Below, one piece after another: positions 54,360 to 62,818 of a DNA stretch of 64,000 nt (the stretch's first letter is position 1; each line of letters opens with the position of its first letter). The stretch spans positions 62,001 to 126,000 of the forward strand of contig NZ_MSCT01000009.1 of the NCBI RefSeq assembly GCF_001921865.1. Direction: 5' to 3'. The position numbers and the translations under genes were made by a program. Origin of the DNA: Pseudomonas chlororaphis (GTDB lineage: Bacteria; Pseudomonadota; Gammaproteobacteria; Pseudomonadales; Pseudomonadaceae). A model generated the notes under the pieces. The model saw only the letters and a program-made list of their open reading frames with translations, was not told the origin of the DNA and made no database searches.

Positions 54360-55289
54360 ATGTCCAAGCCCGTGATCATTACCTGCGCCACCACCGGCGG
54401 CGTGCACACACCGACCATGTCGCAATACCTGCCCATCACCCCCGACGAGATCGCCCGCTCGTCCATCGAGGCGGCGCAGGCCGGCGCGTCGATCATCCAC
54501 CTGCATGCCCGTCATCCGCAGACCGGTAAGCCCGATCCGCGCCCCGAACTGTTCCGCGACTTCATGGGGCAGATCAGGGACCGCAGCGACGCCGTGCTCA
54601 ACGTCTCCACCGGCGGCGGCCTCGGCATGACCCGGGAAGAACGCCTGCGCGCGGCGGTGAGCCTGAGCCCGGAAATGGCCTCGCTGAACGTCGGCTCGAT
54701 GAACTTCGGCATCTTCCCGATGAAGGACCGATATTCGAGCTGGAAGCACGAGTGGGAACCGGCCTTTCTCGACAGCACCCGCGACTTCATCTTCCGTAAC
54801 ACCTTCGCCGACATCGAATACATCGTGAAGGCGTTGGGGGACGGCCACGGCACGCGATTCGAGTTCGAGTGCTACGACCTCGGCCACCTCTACAACCTCG
54901 CGTGGATCATCGAGCAGGGCTGGGTCAAGCCACCGTTCCTGGTGCAGATGGTGTTCGGCGTGCTCGGCGGCGTCGGCGCCGATCTGGACAACCTGATGCA
55001 CATGCACACCGTCGCCCAGAAGCTGTTCGGCAAGGACTACGAGTGGTCGGTGCTAGCGGCCGGCAAGCACCAGATGCCCTTCGCCACCCAGGCCGCGCTG
55101 CTGGGCGGCAACCTGCGGGTCGGCCTGGAAGACAGCCTGTACATCGCCCCGGGCGAGAAGGCGAAAAGCAATGCCGAGCAGGTGACCAAGGTCCGCTCCA
55201 TCGTCGAGAGCCTCGGCCTCAAGGTCGCCACGCCGGCTGAAGCGCGGGTGCGCCTCGGGCTCAAGGGCGGCGACCAGGTCGAGTTCTGA
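54360..55289 (+). CDS. Beta-keto acid cleavage enzyme (BKACE family, CdhC-like)
   Basis: 309 residues, DUF849/BKACE TIM barrel. Zinc ligands are in IIHLHARHPQTGKP (His-x-His) and LEDSLYIAPGEKA contains the conserved Glu; NVSTGGGLGMTREER is typical. BKACE enzymes react a beta-keto acid with acetyl-CoA to give acetoacetate and a new acyl-CoA; the CdhC member converts 3-dehydrocarnitine into betainyl-CoA. With the 3-hydroxyacyl dehydrogenase and CdhB-like thioesterase nearby this is the likely reaction, though other keto acids are possible. It starts 9 bases after the SDR stop. Confidence 0.92.
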   Translation: MSKPVIITCATTGGVHTPTMSQYLPITPDEIARSSIEAAQAGASIIHLHARHPQTGKPDPRPELFRDFMGQIRDRSDAVLNVSTGGGLGMTREERLRAAVSLSPEMASLNVGSMNFGIFPMKDRYSSWKHEWEPAFLDSTRDFIFRNTFADIEYIVKALGDGHGTRFEFECYDLGHLYNLAWIIEQGWVKPPFLVQMVFGVLGGVGADLDNLMHMHTVAQKLFGKDYEWSVLAAGKHQMPFATQAALLGGNLRVGLEDSLYIAPGEKAKSNAEQVTKVRSIVESLGLKVATPAEARVRLGLKGGDQVEF

Positions 55290-55314
55290 CAACCCATTTG
55301 CTGGAGAAGTCTTC

Positions 55315-56736
55315 ATGCATACCCGAATGCTCATCAACGGTGAGCTGCTGCAGGGCGAGGGCCAGGCATTGCCGGTCCTCGACCCGGCCAGCGGCGAACA
55401 GATCGCCTTGGTCAACGAAGCGAGCCAGGAGCAAGTGGACGCCGCCGTGCGTTCGGCCGAGGAAGCTTTTTGCAGCTTTGCGCGGACTACACCCGCTGCG
55501 CGCTCCGCGTTGCTGCTGGACATCGCCGCGCTGATCGAGGCCCACGGGCCGGAGCTGGCCGCACTGGACAGCGCCAACGTCGGCAAGCCCTGGCCGTCGG
55601 CCCTCGACGACGAACTACCGCTGACCGTGGACAGCGTGCGTTTCTTCGCCGGCGCGGCGCGCACCCTGTCGGGCGTCGCCGCCGGGGAATACGTGGCGCG
55701 GCACACCAGCCTGATCCGCCGCGACCCGCTCGGGCCGATCGCCGCCATCGCGCCGTGGAACTACCCGCTGATGATGGCGGCCTGGAAACTTGCCGCGCCG
55801 CTGGCCGCCGGTTGCAGCGTGGTGCTCAAGCCCTCGGAGGTCACACCGTTGTCGACGTTGCGGCTGGCCGAACTGCTGCAAGACGTGGTGCCCAAGGGCG
55901 TGGTGAACCTGATCAACGGAGCAGGAGCGAGTGTCGGTGATCGTCTTGTCAATGCTGCTGGGATCGAAGGCATCAGCATCACCGGCTCGCCCGCCACAGG
56001 CGCGGCGGCCATGCGCGCGGCATCGCGGCAGCTGCGCCAGGTGCATCTGGAACTGGGTGGCAAGGCGCCGGTGATCGTCTTCGCCGACGCCGATATCGAG
56101 AAACTGCTCGCGACCCTGCGCGCCACGGCGTTCTTCAATGCCGGCCAGGATTGCGCGCAACCCTGCCGCCTGTTGGTGGCCGACGCGGTCTACGAGCGGG
56201 TGGTCGCCGGGCTGGCCGAGGCGGCGGCGTCGATCCGCACCGGCAGCCAGCGCGAGGCGGGTACCGAAATGGGCCCGCTGGTCAGCGAGGCGCACCGCCA
56301 GCGCGTGGCCGGTTTCGTCGAACGTGCGCGGGGCCGGGCCGAGGTGGTCGCCGGCGGCTATGCCGAGGATCGTCCGGGTTTCTTCTATCGACCCACGGTG
56401 GTGGCCAATGTCGATCCGGACGCCGAGATCGCCACCTGCGAAATCTTCGGCCCGGTGGTCAGCGTGTCGCGCTTTGGCGAAGGCCAGGACCCGGTCGCCA
56501 TCGCCAATGCCGGGCGCTATGGCCTGGCGTCCTCGGTCTGGACCCGGGACAACGGGCGGGCCATGGACGCCACCAGCCGGCTGCGCTACGGCTTTACCTG
56601 GGTCAACACCCACGGCGTGGCGACCCCGGAAATGCCCTGGGCGGCGATGAAAGGCTCGGGGCACGGCTGCGACATGTCGGTGTTCGCCCTCGACGCCTAC
56701 ACCGCGGTGCGCCACGTCATGTTCGCGCACGGGTGA
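55315..56736 (+). CDS. Aldehyde dehydrogenase (aminobutyraldehyde/betaine aldehyde type)
   Basis: 473 residues with the ALDH active site complete: Asn149 in IAPWNYPLMM, Glu246 in HLELGGKAP and Cys280 in FFNAGQDCAQPC. The GQDC form is that of gamma-aminobutyraldehyde dehydrogenases (YdcW) and relatives acting on trimethylaminobutyraldehyde. In this operon it might oxidise malic semialdehyde from the CntA-like reaction, a betaine aldehyde, or an amine-derived aldehyde; inference only. A 25-base gap separates it from the BKACE gene, with GGAGAAG before its ATG. Confidence 0.92.
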   Translation: MHTRMLINGELLQGEGQALPVLDPASGEQIALVNEASQEQVDAAVRSAEEAFCSFARTTPAARSALLLDIAALIEAHGPELAALDSANVGKPWPSALDDELPLTVDSVRFFAGAARTLSGVAAGEYVARHTSLIRRDPLGPIAAIAPWNYPLMMAAWKLAAPLAAGCSVVLKPSEVTPLSTLRLAELLQDVVPKGVVNLINGAGASVGDRLVNAAGIEGISITGSPATGAAAMRAASRQLRQVHLELGGKAPVIVFADADIEKLLATLRATAFFNAGQDCAQPCRLLVADAVYERVVAGLAEAAASIRTGSQREAGTEMGPLVSEAHRQRVAGFVERARGRAEVVAGGYAEDRPGFFYRPTVVANVDPDAEIATCEIFGPVVSVSRFGEGQDPVAIANAGRYGLASSVWTRDNGRAMDATSRLRYGFTWVNTHGVATPEMPWAAMKGSGHGCDMSVFALDAYTAVRHVMFAHG

Positions 56737-56741
56737 CGGCC

Positions 56742-57491
56742 ATGCACAACGATATCGTGATCGTCACCGGCGGCGGGCGCGGCATTGGCCGGGCCATCGT
56801 CGACAAGTTCCTCGCGCTGGGGGCGCGCGTCGCCAGCTGCGGTCGCGGCGCGCGACCGGCCGACTTGGATGCCGGCGTGTTGTGGGTCCAGGCGGATGTC
56901 TCGCGCACAGAAGATGCCGCTCGGCTGTTGCAACGCACGCTCGATGAACTGGGCCCGCCGACCATCCTGGTGAACAACGCCGGGGTACAGATCGAGCGCA
57001 GCCTTATCGACACCAGCGACCAGGACTGGGAACGGCTGATGGGGGTCAACGCCAAGGGCACGTTCAACCTGTGCCGCGCGGTGTTGCCGCTGATGCAAGA
57101 ACAGGGCGGCTGCATCGTCAATATCGGCTCGATTTCCGGTCTCAACGCCGATCCGTCCATGGCGCTCTACAACGCCTCCAAGGCTTTCGTCCATGGCCTG
57201 ACGCGCTCCATCGCCGTCGATCACGGACCCAGGGTGCGCTGCAACGCGGTGTGCCCGGGCTGGATCATGACGGCGATGGCCGAAGACGCTTTCTCCCTGG
57301 CCCGGGACCCGGCCCGGGCCCAGGCCGATGCCTTGGCCCGGCATGCCGCCGGCCGCTTCGGGCGGCCCGAGGACGTGGCCGAGCTGGTCGCCTGGCTCGC
57401 CAGCGAACAGGCCACGTTCATCACTGGCCAATGTTTTGTCATCGACGGCGGATTGACCGCCGCTTCTGCACTCCAACCGAGGTTGTTCTGA
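56742..57491 (+). CDS. Short-chain dehydrogenase/reductase (SDR), second of two
   Basis: 249 residues: TGGGRGIGRAI, VNNAGVQIERSL, NIGSISGL and catalytic Y-x3-K in LYNASKAFVHGLTRSI, VCPGWIMTAMAED and the terminal FVIDGGLTAAS. It is only moderately like the first SDR, so the two are not a recent tandem duplication. A GTG at 56733 overlapping the ALDH stop is an alternative start. Its last base pair overlaps the next gene's ATG (TGATG). Substrate unknown; it and the first SDR may be paired stereospecific dehydrogenases. Confidence 0.87.
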   Translation: MHNDIVIVTGGGRGIGRAIVDKFLALGARVASCGRGARPADLDAGVLWVQADVSRTEDAARLLQRTLDELGPPTILVNNAGVQIERSLIDTSDQDWERLMGVNAKGTFNLCRAVLPLMQEQGGCIVNIGSISGLNADPSMALYNASKAFVHGLTRSIAVDHGPRVRCNAVCPGWIMTAMAEDAFSLARDPARAQADALARHAAGRFGRPEDVAELVAWLASEQATFITGQCFVIDGGLTAASALQPRLF

Positions 57492-58426
57492 TGAGCGAAT
57501 TCAAAAATGTGGCGGTACTGGGGGCCGGCGTCATCGGCGCCAGCTGGGCCGCGTTGTTCCTGGCCTCCGGGCGTAACGTGGCGGTCTTCGACCCTGCCCA
57601 GGGCATGGAAGACGAGGTACGCGACTACGTGCGGAATGCCTGGCCGACCCTGGTCGAGCTGGGGCTGGTGAAGGCGGGCGCGCCGGGGGAACTGAGCTTC
57701 CACAGCGATGCCGCCGAGGCGGTGCGCAACGCCGATTTCATCCAGGAAAGCGTTCCCGAGCGGATCGGCATCAAGCACGCGCTGTATGCGCAAATCGAAC
57801 CGCTGCTGCGGCCGGGGGCGGTCGTCGCCTCGTCCGCTTCGGGCCTGCCGTTGAGCGAAATGCAGGCCGGCTGGAAGGACCCGTCGCACTTCGTGCTCGG
57901 CCACCCGTTCAATCCGCCGCACCTGATTCCCCTGGTGGAAGTCATGGGCAACCAGCACACCGCGCCGCAGGCCGTCGCGGCGGCGGAGCGCTTCTATGAG
58001 CTAGTGGGCAAGGTCACCATCCGCGTGCATCGCGAAGTCCCGGGGCACATCGCCAACCGCCTGCAAGCGGCGCTGTGGCGCGAAGCGATCCACCTGGTGA
58101 AGATCGGCGCGGCCAGCGTCGAGGACGTCGATACCGCGGTGTGGGCAGGGCCCGGGCTGCGCTGGGCGGCGATGGGGCCGAGCCTGTTGTTCCACCTGGG
58201 TGGCGGCCCCGGCGGGCTGGAATCGTTCTGCGAGAAATACACCGCGAGTTTCCACCGCTGGTGGGACGACCTGGGCGACCCGCGGCTGGATGCCGAGACC
58301 GCCGCGCTGCTGGTGCAGGGCGTGACGGCCGAGTCCGCCAACGGCAGCCAGGCCGAGCTGTCCCTGGCCCGCGACGCGCTGATCACGGCGATGCTCAAGA
58401 CCACCGCGAACCTGCGGCGCAAATGA
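57491..58426 (+). CDS. 3-hydroxyacyl-CoA dehydrogenase family protein (L-carnitine dehydrogenase/lambda-crystallin-like)
   Basis: 311 residues. N-terminal NAD fold with VAVLGAGVIGASWAALFLASG; FIQESVPERIGIKHALY and SASGLP follow, then the catalytic His in FVLGHPFNPPHLIPLVEVMG and the C-terminal helical domain (EVPGHIANRLQAALWREAIHLV, WAAMGPSLLFHLGGGPGG). Proteins of this shape oxidise free 3-hydroxy acids: L-carnitine dehydrogenase (CdhA), L-gulonate dehydrogenase/lambda-crystallin. The position beside BKACE and CdhB-like genes favours a CdhA role, but the HPFNPPHLIPLVEV segment is closer to lambda-crystallin, so the substrate is open. Confidence 0.88.
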   Translation: MSEFKNVAVLGAGVIGASWAALFLASGRNVAVFDPAQGMEDEVRDYVRNAWPTLVELGLVKAGAPGELSFHSDAAEAVRNADFIQESVPERIGIKHALYAQIEPLLRPGAVVASSASGLPLSEMQAGWKDPSHFVLGHPFNPPHLIPLVEVMGNQHTAPQAVAAAERFYELVGKVTIRVHREVPGHIANRLQAALWREAIHLVKIGAASVEDVDTAVWAGPGLRWAAMGPSLLFHLGGGPGGLESFCEKYTASFHRWWDDLGDPRLDAETAALLVQGVTAESANGSQAELSLARDALITAMLKTTANLRRK

Positions 58427-58514
58427 GCCGGCAAGCTTGTTCGAGGGCTGGCGGGGAGCAGGCTCCCTGCCGGGCGAACGCGGGCAGGAGGCCCCAATCC
58501 TGGAGGCAGAAATC

Positions 58515-59465
58515 ATGATGGAACGCCTGACATTACGGGTCGCGGGTATCGCGAGCGCGGCCAGGGAGGCGCTGGTCGTCGAGCTGCGCGACCCCGCCGG
58601 CGGCGAGTTGCCGCCCTTTACCCCCGGCGCGCATATAGAGTTGCACCTGCCCGATGGCCTGGTGCGCCAATATTCGCTGTGTGACGACGCGCGAAGACGC
58701 GACCGCTACCGGGTCGGCGTCGGGCTCGCGCCAGCCAGCCGTGGCGGCTCGCGCTATATCCATCAGGAACTGCGGGTTGGCGACCTGCTCGAGGTGACGC
58801 CGCCGCGCAACCATTTCCCGCTGTGCGAGGACGCTACCGAGCTGGTGTTCTTCGCGGGCGGCATCGGCATCACACCGATCCTGTCGATGATCCTCTGGTG
58901 CGAAGCCAACGACCGTCCCTGGCACCTGTTCTACCTGGTGCGCAGCCGCGAGCGGGCGGCGTTCCTGGAGCCGTTCGCTGCTTACGCCGACAAGGTCACG
59001 CTGCACACGGACGAGGAGGCCGGCGCCTTGTTCGACGTCGCCGCCACGGTTGCTCGCTTGCCGGCGCAGGCGCACCTCTACACCTGCGGGCCGATGCCGC
59101 TGATGCTGGCGGTCGAGGCGGCGGCCAAAAAATACCCCGCCGAGCAGGTGCATTTCGAATGGTTCTCGCCGCGCCAGATCGACCCCGCCCAGGCCGACGC
59201 GCCTTTCACCCTCAAGCTGGCCCGCAGCGGCCAGTGCCTGGAGGTGCCCGCCGACCGCAGCATCCTGCAGGTACTGGAGGCGAATGGCGTGCGGGTCGAG
59301 AGTTCATGCCGGGAGGGCACCTGCGCCTCCTGCGAGACTCGCGTGCTGTCCGGGGTTCCCGAGCACCGCGACAGCGTGTTGAGCACGGCCGAGAGAAGCA
59401 GCAACCGGACCCTGATGGTCTGCGTCTCCCGGGCGTGCTCCGCGGTGCTGGAGCTGGATCTCTGA
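58515..59465 (+). CDS. FMN/2Fe-2S oxidoreductase, carnitine monooxygenase reductase CntB/YeaX-like
   Basis: 316 residues, phthalate-dioxygenase-reductase layout: FMN domain (RQYSLCDD, RGGSRYIHQEL), NAD domain (FAGGIGITPILSM, LYTCGPMPLM), C-terminal plant-type ferredoxin with CREGTCASC and the fourth Cys in MVCVSRACS. It would pass electrons from NADH to the Rieske oxygenase at 52457. The ATG at 58515 follows TGGAGG; a second Met is directly after. The oxygenase and its reductase are separated by five genes, unlike the adjacent cntAB of other bacteria. Confidence 0.92.
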   Translation: MMERLTLRVAGIASAAREALVVELRDPAGGELPPFTPGAHIELHLPDGLVRQYSLCDDARRRDRYRVGVGLAPASRGGSRYIHQELRVGDLLEVTPPRNHFPLCEDATELVFFAGGIGITPILSMILWCEANDRPWHLFYLVRSRERAAFLEPFAAYADKVTLHTDEEAGALFDVAATVARLPAQAHLYTCGPMPLMLAVEAAAKKYPAEQVHFEWFSPRQIDPAQADAPFTLKLARSGQCLEVPADRSILQVLEANGVRVESSCREGTCASCETRVLSGVPEHRDSVLSTAERSSNRTLMVCVSRACSAVLELDL

Positions 59466-59494
59466 CCCCTCACGGTTAACCACAGGACGAGCCC

Positions 59495-59956
59495 ATGCTG
59501 ACTTATCGAACCCCCGTGCTGCGCGACTGGATCGATTACAACGAGCACCTGCGCGATGCCTTCTACCTGTTGATCTTCAGTTACGCCACCGATGCGCTGA
59601 TGGCGCGGATCGGCCTGGACGCCGCGGGGCGCGCCGACACCGAGCACACCCTGTTCACCCTGGAAGCTCATATCAACTACCTGGCCCAGGCCAGGCTGGG
59701 CGATCCGCTGCAGGTGCGCACGCAGTTCCTCGACCGCGACCGCAAGCGCCTGCACCTGGTGCACAACCTCTATCGCGAAGGTTCGCCGGAGCCTTTGGCG
59801 GTCAGCGAACAGATGCTGATGAACATTGATACCCGCTCGGGCAAGCCCCATGCCTTTGCCGAGAGGGTGGAGGCGCGCATTACCGAGCTTTTCCGCCAGC
59901 ACCAGGGTGCCAGCCATCCTGGCTACTGCACCCGAACCATCGCCATACGCCGGTGA
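59495..59956 (+). CDS. Hotdog-fold thioesterase, CdhB-like
   Basis: 153 residues, 4-hydroxybenzoyl-CoA thioesterase-type hotdog fold. The active-site segment VLRDWIDYNEHLRDAFYLLIFSYATD has the catalytic acid of this group, and THLE-like EHTLFTLEAHINYLAQAR follows. CdhB hydrolyses betainyl-CoA to glycine betaine and CoA after the BKACE step, matching its place here. A clear ribosome binding site (AGGACGAG) precedes the ATG. Confidence 0.85.
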   Translation: MLTYRTPVLRDWIDYNEHLRDAFYLLIFSYATDALMARIGLDAAGRADTEHTLFTLEAHINYLAQARLGDPLQVRTQFLDRDRKRLHLVHNLYREGSPEPLAVSEQMLMNIDTRSGKPHAFAERVEARITELFRQHQGASHPGYCTRTIAIRR

Positions 59957-60020
59957 GGCAGGCTTTCACATAACCAGGCGTAACCCATAAAAAACCAGAT
60001 CTGCCTTGAGGGTCCATCAA

Positions 60021-60962
60021 ATGAAAGTTGCATCGTTGCTGTTCCTGGGTGCATTGGCGGCGCTTCCCGTCGTGGTATCGGCCGCCGAGCCCGCGCAATG
60101 CCGGACCGTGAGGATGTCCGACCCCGGCTGGACGGACATTCAATCCACCACCGCCATCGCCAACACCTTGCTCAAGGGCTTGGGCTACCAGACCAAGGTG
60201 ACCCTGCTGGGCGTGCCGCTGACCTACAAGGCGCTCGCCGAAGGCCGCAACATGGATGTGTTCCTGGGCACCTGGATTCCTACCATGGAGCCTGACCTGA
60301 AACCCTATCGCGAGGCTGGCAAGATCGACATCGTGCGGGTCAACCTGGAGCACGCCAAGTACACCCTGGCCGTGCCGGAAGCGCTGTGGAACAAAGGGCT
60401 CAAGGACTTCGCGGACATTCCGAAATTCAAGGACTAACTGAACGCCAGGATCTATGGCCTGGAGCCGGGTGACGGTGGCAACAATGCGGTGCTCAAGGCC
60501 ATCGAGCAGAATGCCTTCGGCCTCAAGGACGCCGGTTTCAGCGTGGTCGCTTCGAGCGAGTCGGGCATGCTGTCGCAAGTGGAGCGGGCCATCCGACGCG
60601 ATACCGCGATCCTGTTCCTGGGCTGGGAACCGCACCCCATGAACACCCGGTTCAAGATCCGCTTCCTCACCGGCGGCGACGACTTTTTCGGCCCGGACTT
60701 CGGCGACGCCACCGTCTACACCAGCACTCGCAAGGGCTATGTGGACGAGTGCGCGAACGTCGGGCAGTTGCTGAAGAACCTGAGCTTCACCCTGGGCATG
60801 GAGAACAGCATCATGGGCTCGATCCTGGACGACAAGATGGAACCCGAGGCGGCGGCGCGGGCTTGGCTGAAAGACCATCCCGAGGTACTGGAACCCTGGC
60901 TGAAGGACGTCGCCACCGTGGACGGCAAGCCGGGGCTGGAGGCGGTCAGGAGCAGTCTGTAA
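60021..60962 (+). pseudogene. CaiX/BetX-like quaternary-ammonium binding protein, interrupted by an in-frame TAA
   Basis: The frame from ATG 60021 codes a signal peptide (MKVASLLFLGALAALPVVVSAA) and a glycine-betaine-type OpuAC binding domain (VRMSDPGWTDIQSTTAIANT, PLTYKALAEGRNMDVFLGTW). A TAA at 60435-60437 (codon 139) ends it at PKFKD, but the same frame continues at once as LNARIYGLEPGDGGNNAVLK and runs to 60962 with AFGLKDAGF and LGWEPHPMN. Joined, it makes 313 residues, the normal length for CaiX/ChoX-type proteins. One base change (for example AAA, GAA or CAA to TAA) explains it. Either a real nonsense mutation, which would abolish this receptor, or a sequencing error. It is an orphan receptor: no permease gene is adjacent. 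Confidence 0.88.
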
Positions 60963-60972
60963 GACCGTGTCG

Positions 60973-61004
60973 ATCAGGTGCTGGCGCAGCGTCCGGCACC
61001 TGAT
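60973..61004. terminator. Possible terminator hairpin at the end of the carnitine-type operon
   Basis: ATCAGGTGC and GCACCTGAT form a perfect 9-bp stem around a 14-base loop, 10 bases after the stop of the binding-protein frame. Only TT follows on the plus strand, so it is a weak or Rho-assisted terminator at best. Confidence 0.45.
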
Positions 61005-61100
61005 TTGACGAAGAGCCCTCGCCGGTTTTTCACACTGCGGCGCACCTGGCCAGCGATTCTCCCCATTCCCCAGGGCCAGGTTGCCAAGGCATCAAGCGCC

Positions 61101-61547
61101 CTAGGCGTCCTGGCTCGATGCCCCCAATAACTCAGCAATGCGTTTGCGCAATGGCCCATGGGTGTGTTCCGCGTAAGGGATGGCCGTCTTCCAGTCGTAG
61201 AACCAGGCGGGCATCTTGCGGTTTTGTTCCGGCTCCGAGGCATACCGCGGGAACAGGTGGCAATGCAGCTCCGGCTCGGAATTCCCGAGGATTTCATAGT
61301 TCATGCGCAGGGCCCCGGTTGCCTGTAGAACGGCATCGCCGATGCGGGCCATGTCGAGCAGGTAAGTTGTCCTGGCCTCGGTACTCAGGTCGTTCAGGCT
61401 GGGGACGACAGGGTCGGGCAGCAGCAGGCAGTAACCGGGCAGGAATTGCACGTCGCCCATGACTGCCCAACCCGACGCCATTCGGCAAATCACCTTATCG
61501 TTAGCCCCGTTGCGTGCGAGCTCTACACGTTGCGAAATCAGCGGCAT
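61101..61547 (-). CDS. HIT-family (histidine triad-like) protein
   Basis: 148 residues related to HIT hydrolases of the Ap4A/GalT type. The active-site segment is ELHCHLFPRY with His95 and His97; the third His of the classical HxHxH motif is replaced (LF-P follows), as in some HIT-like branches. YCLLLPDPVVPSLNDL and RIGDAVLQATGALRMNYEILG fit the HIT core. ATG 61547 follows AAGGACC. A nucleotide-phosphate hydrolase or transferase is likely; substrate unknown. Confidence 0.8.
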   Translation of the reverse strand: MPLISQRVELARNGANDKVICRMASGWAVMGDVQFLPGYCLLLPDPVVPSLNDLSTEARTTYLLDMARIGDAVLQATGALRMNYEILGNSEPELHCHLFPRYASEPEQNRKMPAWFYDWKTAIPYAEHTHGPLRKRIAELLGASSQDA

Positions 61548-61645
61548 GTCGGGTCCTTGATATGTCGTTGCCGGCGGACGGCTTCTGGGCTGCGTCCGCG
61601 GCGCTAGCGTGGATGGGGATCTGAAGTGGTTGGTCGGGCGATGGA

Positions 61646-62467
61646 TCAGGGCACAGGCCAGGCTGGGCAAGCGCCCCGCAAATGTTCGCGCACCGCCTCC
61701 AGCACCTGATCCATCGCCTCGCGATGCGGCACGTGGCGGCAGCCGTCGAGGATCAGGCAGCGCGCAGGGGCGCTCGCCAGGCGGGCGATCCGTTCAGGGT
61801 GCAGCAGCGAGCCGTATTCGTCGTCGGCGCCGTGCAGCACCAGCAGCGGGCAGTCGATCGAGGCCACGCCGCTTTCCAGGGTCCAGGACGCGAACGCCGC
61901 CGACAGCCAGGTGTCGGTCCAGGCCGCCAACACCCAGGGCGCCTTGTCGCCGTGGTAGCTGTGCAGGCGCTGGAGTTGCCCGGGGGCCTGGAACTGTTGC
62001 TTGGCCAGTTGGATGCCCTGGCGGGTGCGGTCTTCGACGAAGGCCTGGGCCGACTCGGTGATCAAGGCCTGGCACTGCCGCGGATAACGCGCGGCGCAGG
62101 TGGCGGCCATGGCGCCGCCGACGCTATGGCCGAAAGCGACGAAGCGCTCGACCCGCCAGTGCGCCAGCAGCAGGGGCAAGAAGCGCTCGGCCTCGTCTTG
62201 AATGAAGTGCGTGGGCAACTCGCCCGGGTAGGCATCGGACCGGCCGAAGCCGAGCCGGTCGTAGGCCAGCACCTCGCGCCCGGTGGCCTGGCACAGGCGT
62301 TGCGGAAAGTCTCGCCACAGCGCCACGCAGCCCAGGGAGTCATGAAACAGCACGATGGGCGCTTGCCGTTGTTCGCGATGCTCGCCGGCCGGCGACCAGC
62401 ATTGGGAAAACAGGCGGCCGTGGGGCGTCTCGATCCAGCGGGATTCTTCGTTCACCAGCGTCGGCAT
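61646..62467 (-). CDS. Alpha/beta-fold hydrolase
   Basis: 273 residues with the alpha/beta-hydrolase order: oxyanion FHDSLGCVALWRDF, LAYDRLGFGRSDA, nucleophile Ser115 in FGHSVGGAMAA, acid in LLVLHGADDEYGS and His in GCRHVPHRE. Cytoplasmic, no signal. It lies 98 bases upstream (in minus direction) of the HIT gene and may share its transcript. Substrate not predictable. Confidence 0.87.
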   Translation of the reverse strand: MPTLVNEESRWIETPHGRLFSQCWSPAGEHREQRQAPIVLFHDSLGCVALWRDFPQRLCQATGREVLAYDRLGFGRSDAYPGELPTHFIQDEAERFLPLLLAHWRVERFVAFGHSVGGAMAATCAARYPRQCQALITESAQAFVEDRTRQGIQLAKQQFQAPGQLQRLHSYHGDKAPWVLAAWTDTWLSAAFASWTLESGVASIDCPLLVLHGADDEYGSLLHPERIARLASAPARCLILDGCRHVPHREAMDQVLEAVREHLRGACPAWPVP

Positions 62468-62818
62468 GGCGGTCCTCGACTCAGTGTTCAGGCAGGCAGC
62501 GGGTAACCTAACGTCGCCGTTGCCTGGATGGCAACATCCGACGGGCCAATCACCTGCTTTCGGGCGACCGCCTCGACGCGGCTGCGTTCAAAGGGTTGAT
62601 CCTGGCAGTGGCGCTCAATACCCCGCGGTGAAGCGGGGCGGCCATTGGTCGCACCCCGGCGCCGCTCGGGCCTGCGCGCCGCGGTTTGCCGGCATTGTTA
62701 CCAAAGTGGCAACGCAGTCTTGGCCGGGCGGGGTTTGTGCTCGTCGCCGCTTCGGGCATAAGCTGCCCTGCTTTTTTACCCCGGGTCCTGTTCACTCGGC
62801 CTGCCCTGAGGAGATCCC
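62468..62818. other. 351-base divergent promoter region upstream of hemB
   Basis: No gene supported. GC-rich with several short inverted repeats (for example around 62625-62680) but none of a recognised class. CCTGAGGAG before the hemB ATG is its ribosome binding site. Confidence 0.4.

Noticed and set aside
60435..60437. Recoding or selenocysteine reading at the stop inside the binding-protein gene, considered because selD is present
   Set aside because: The codon is TAA, not TGA, and no SECIS-like hairpin follows; a point mutation or sequencing error is simpler.
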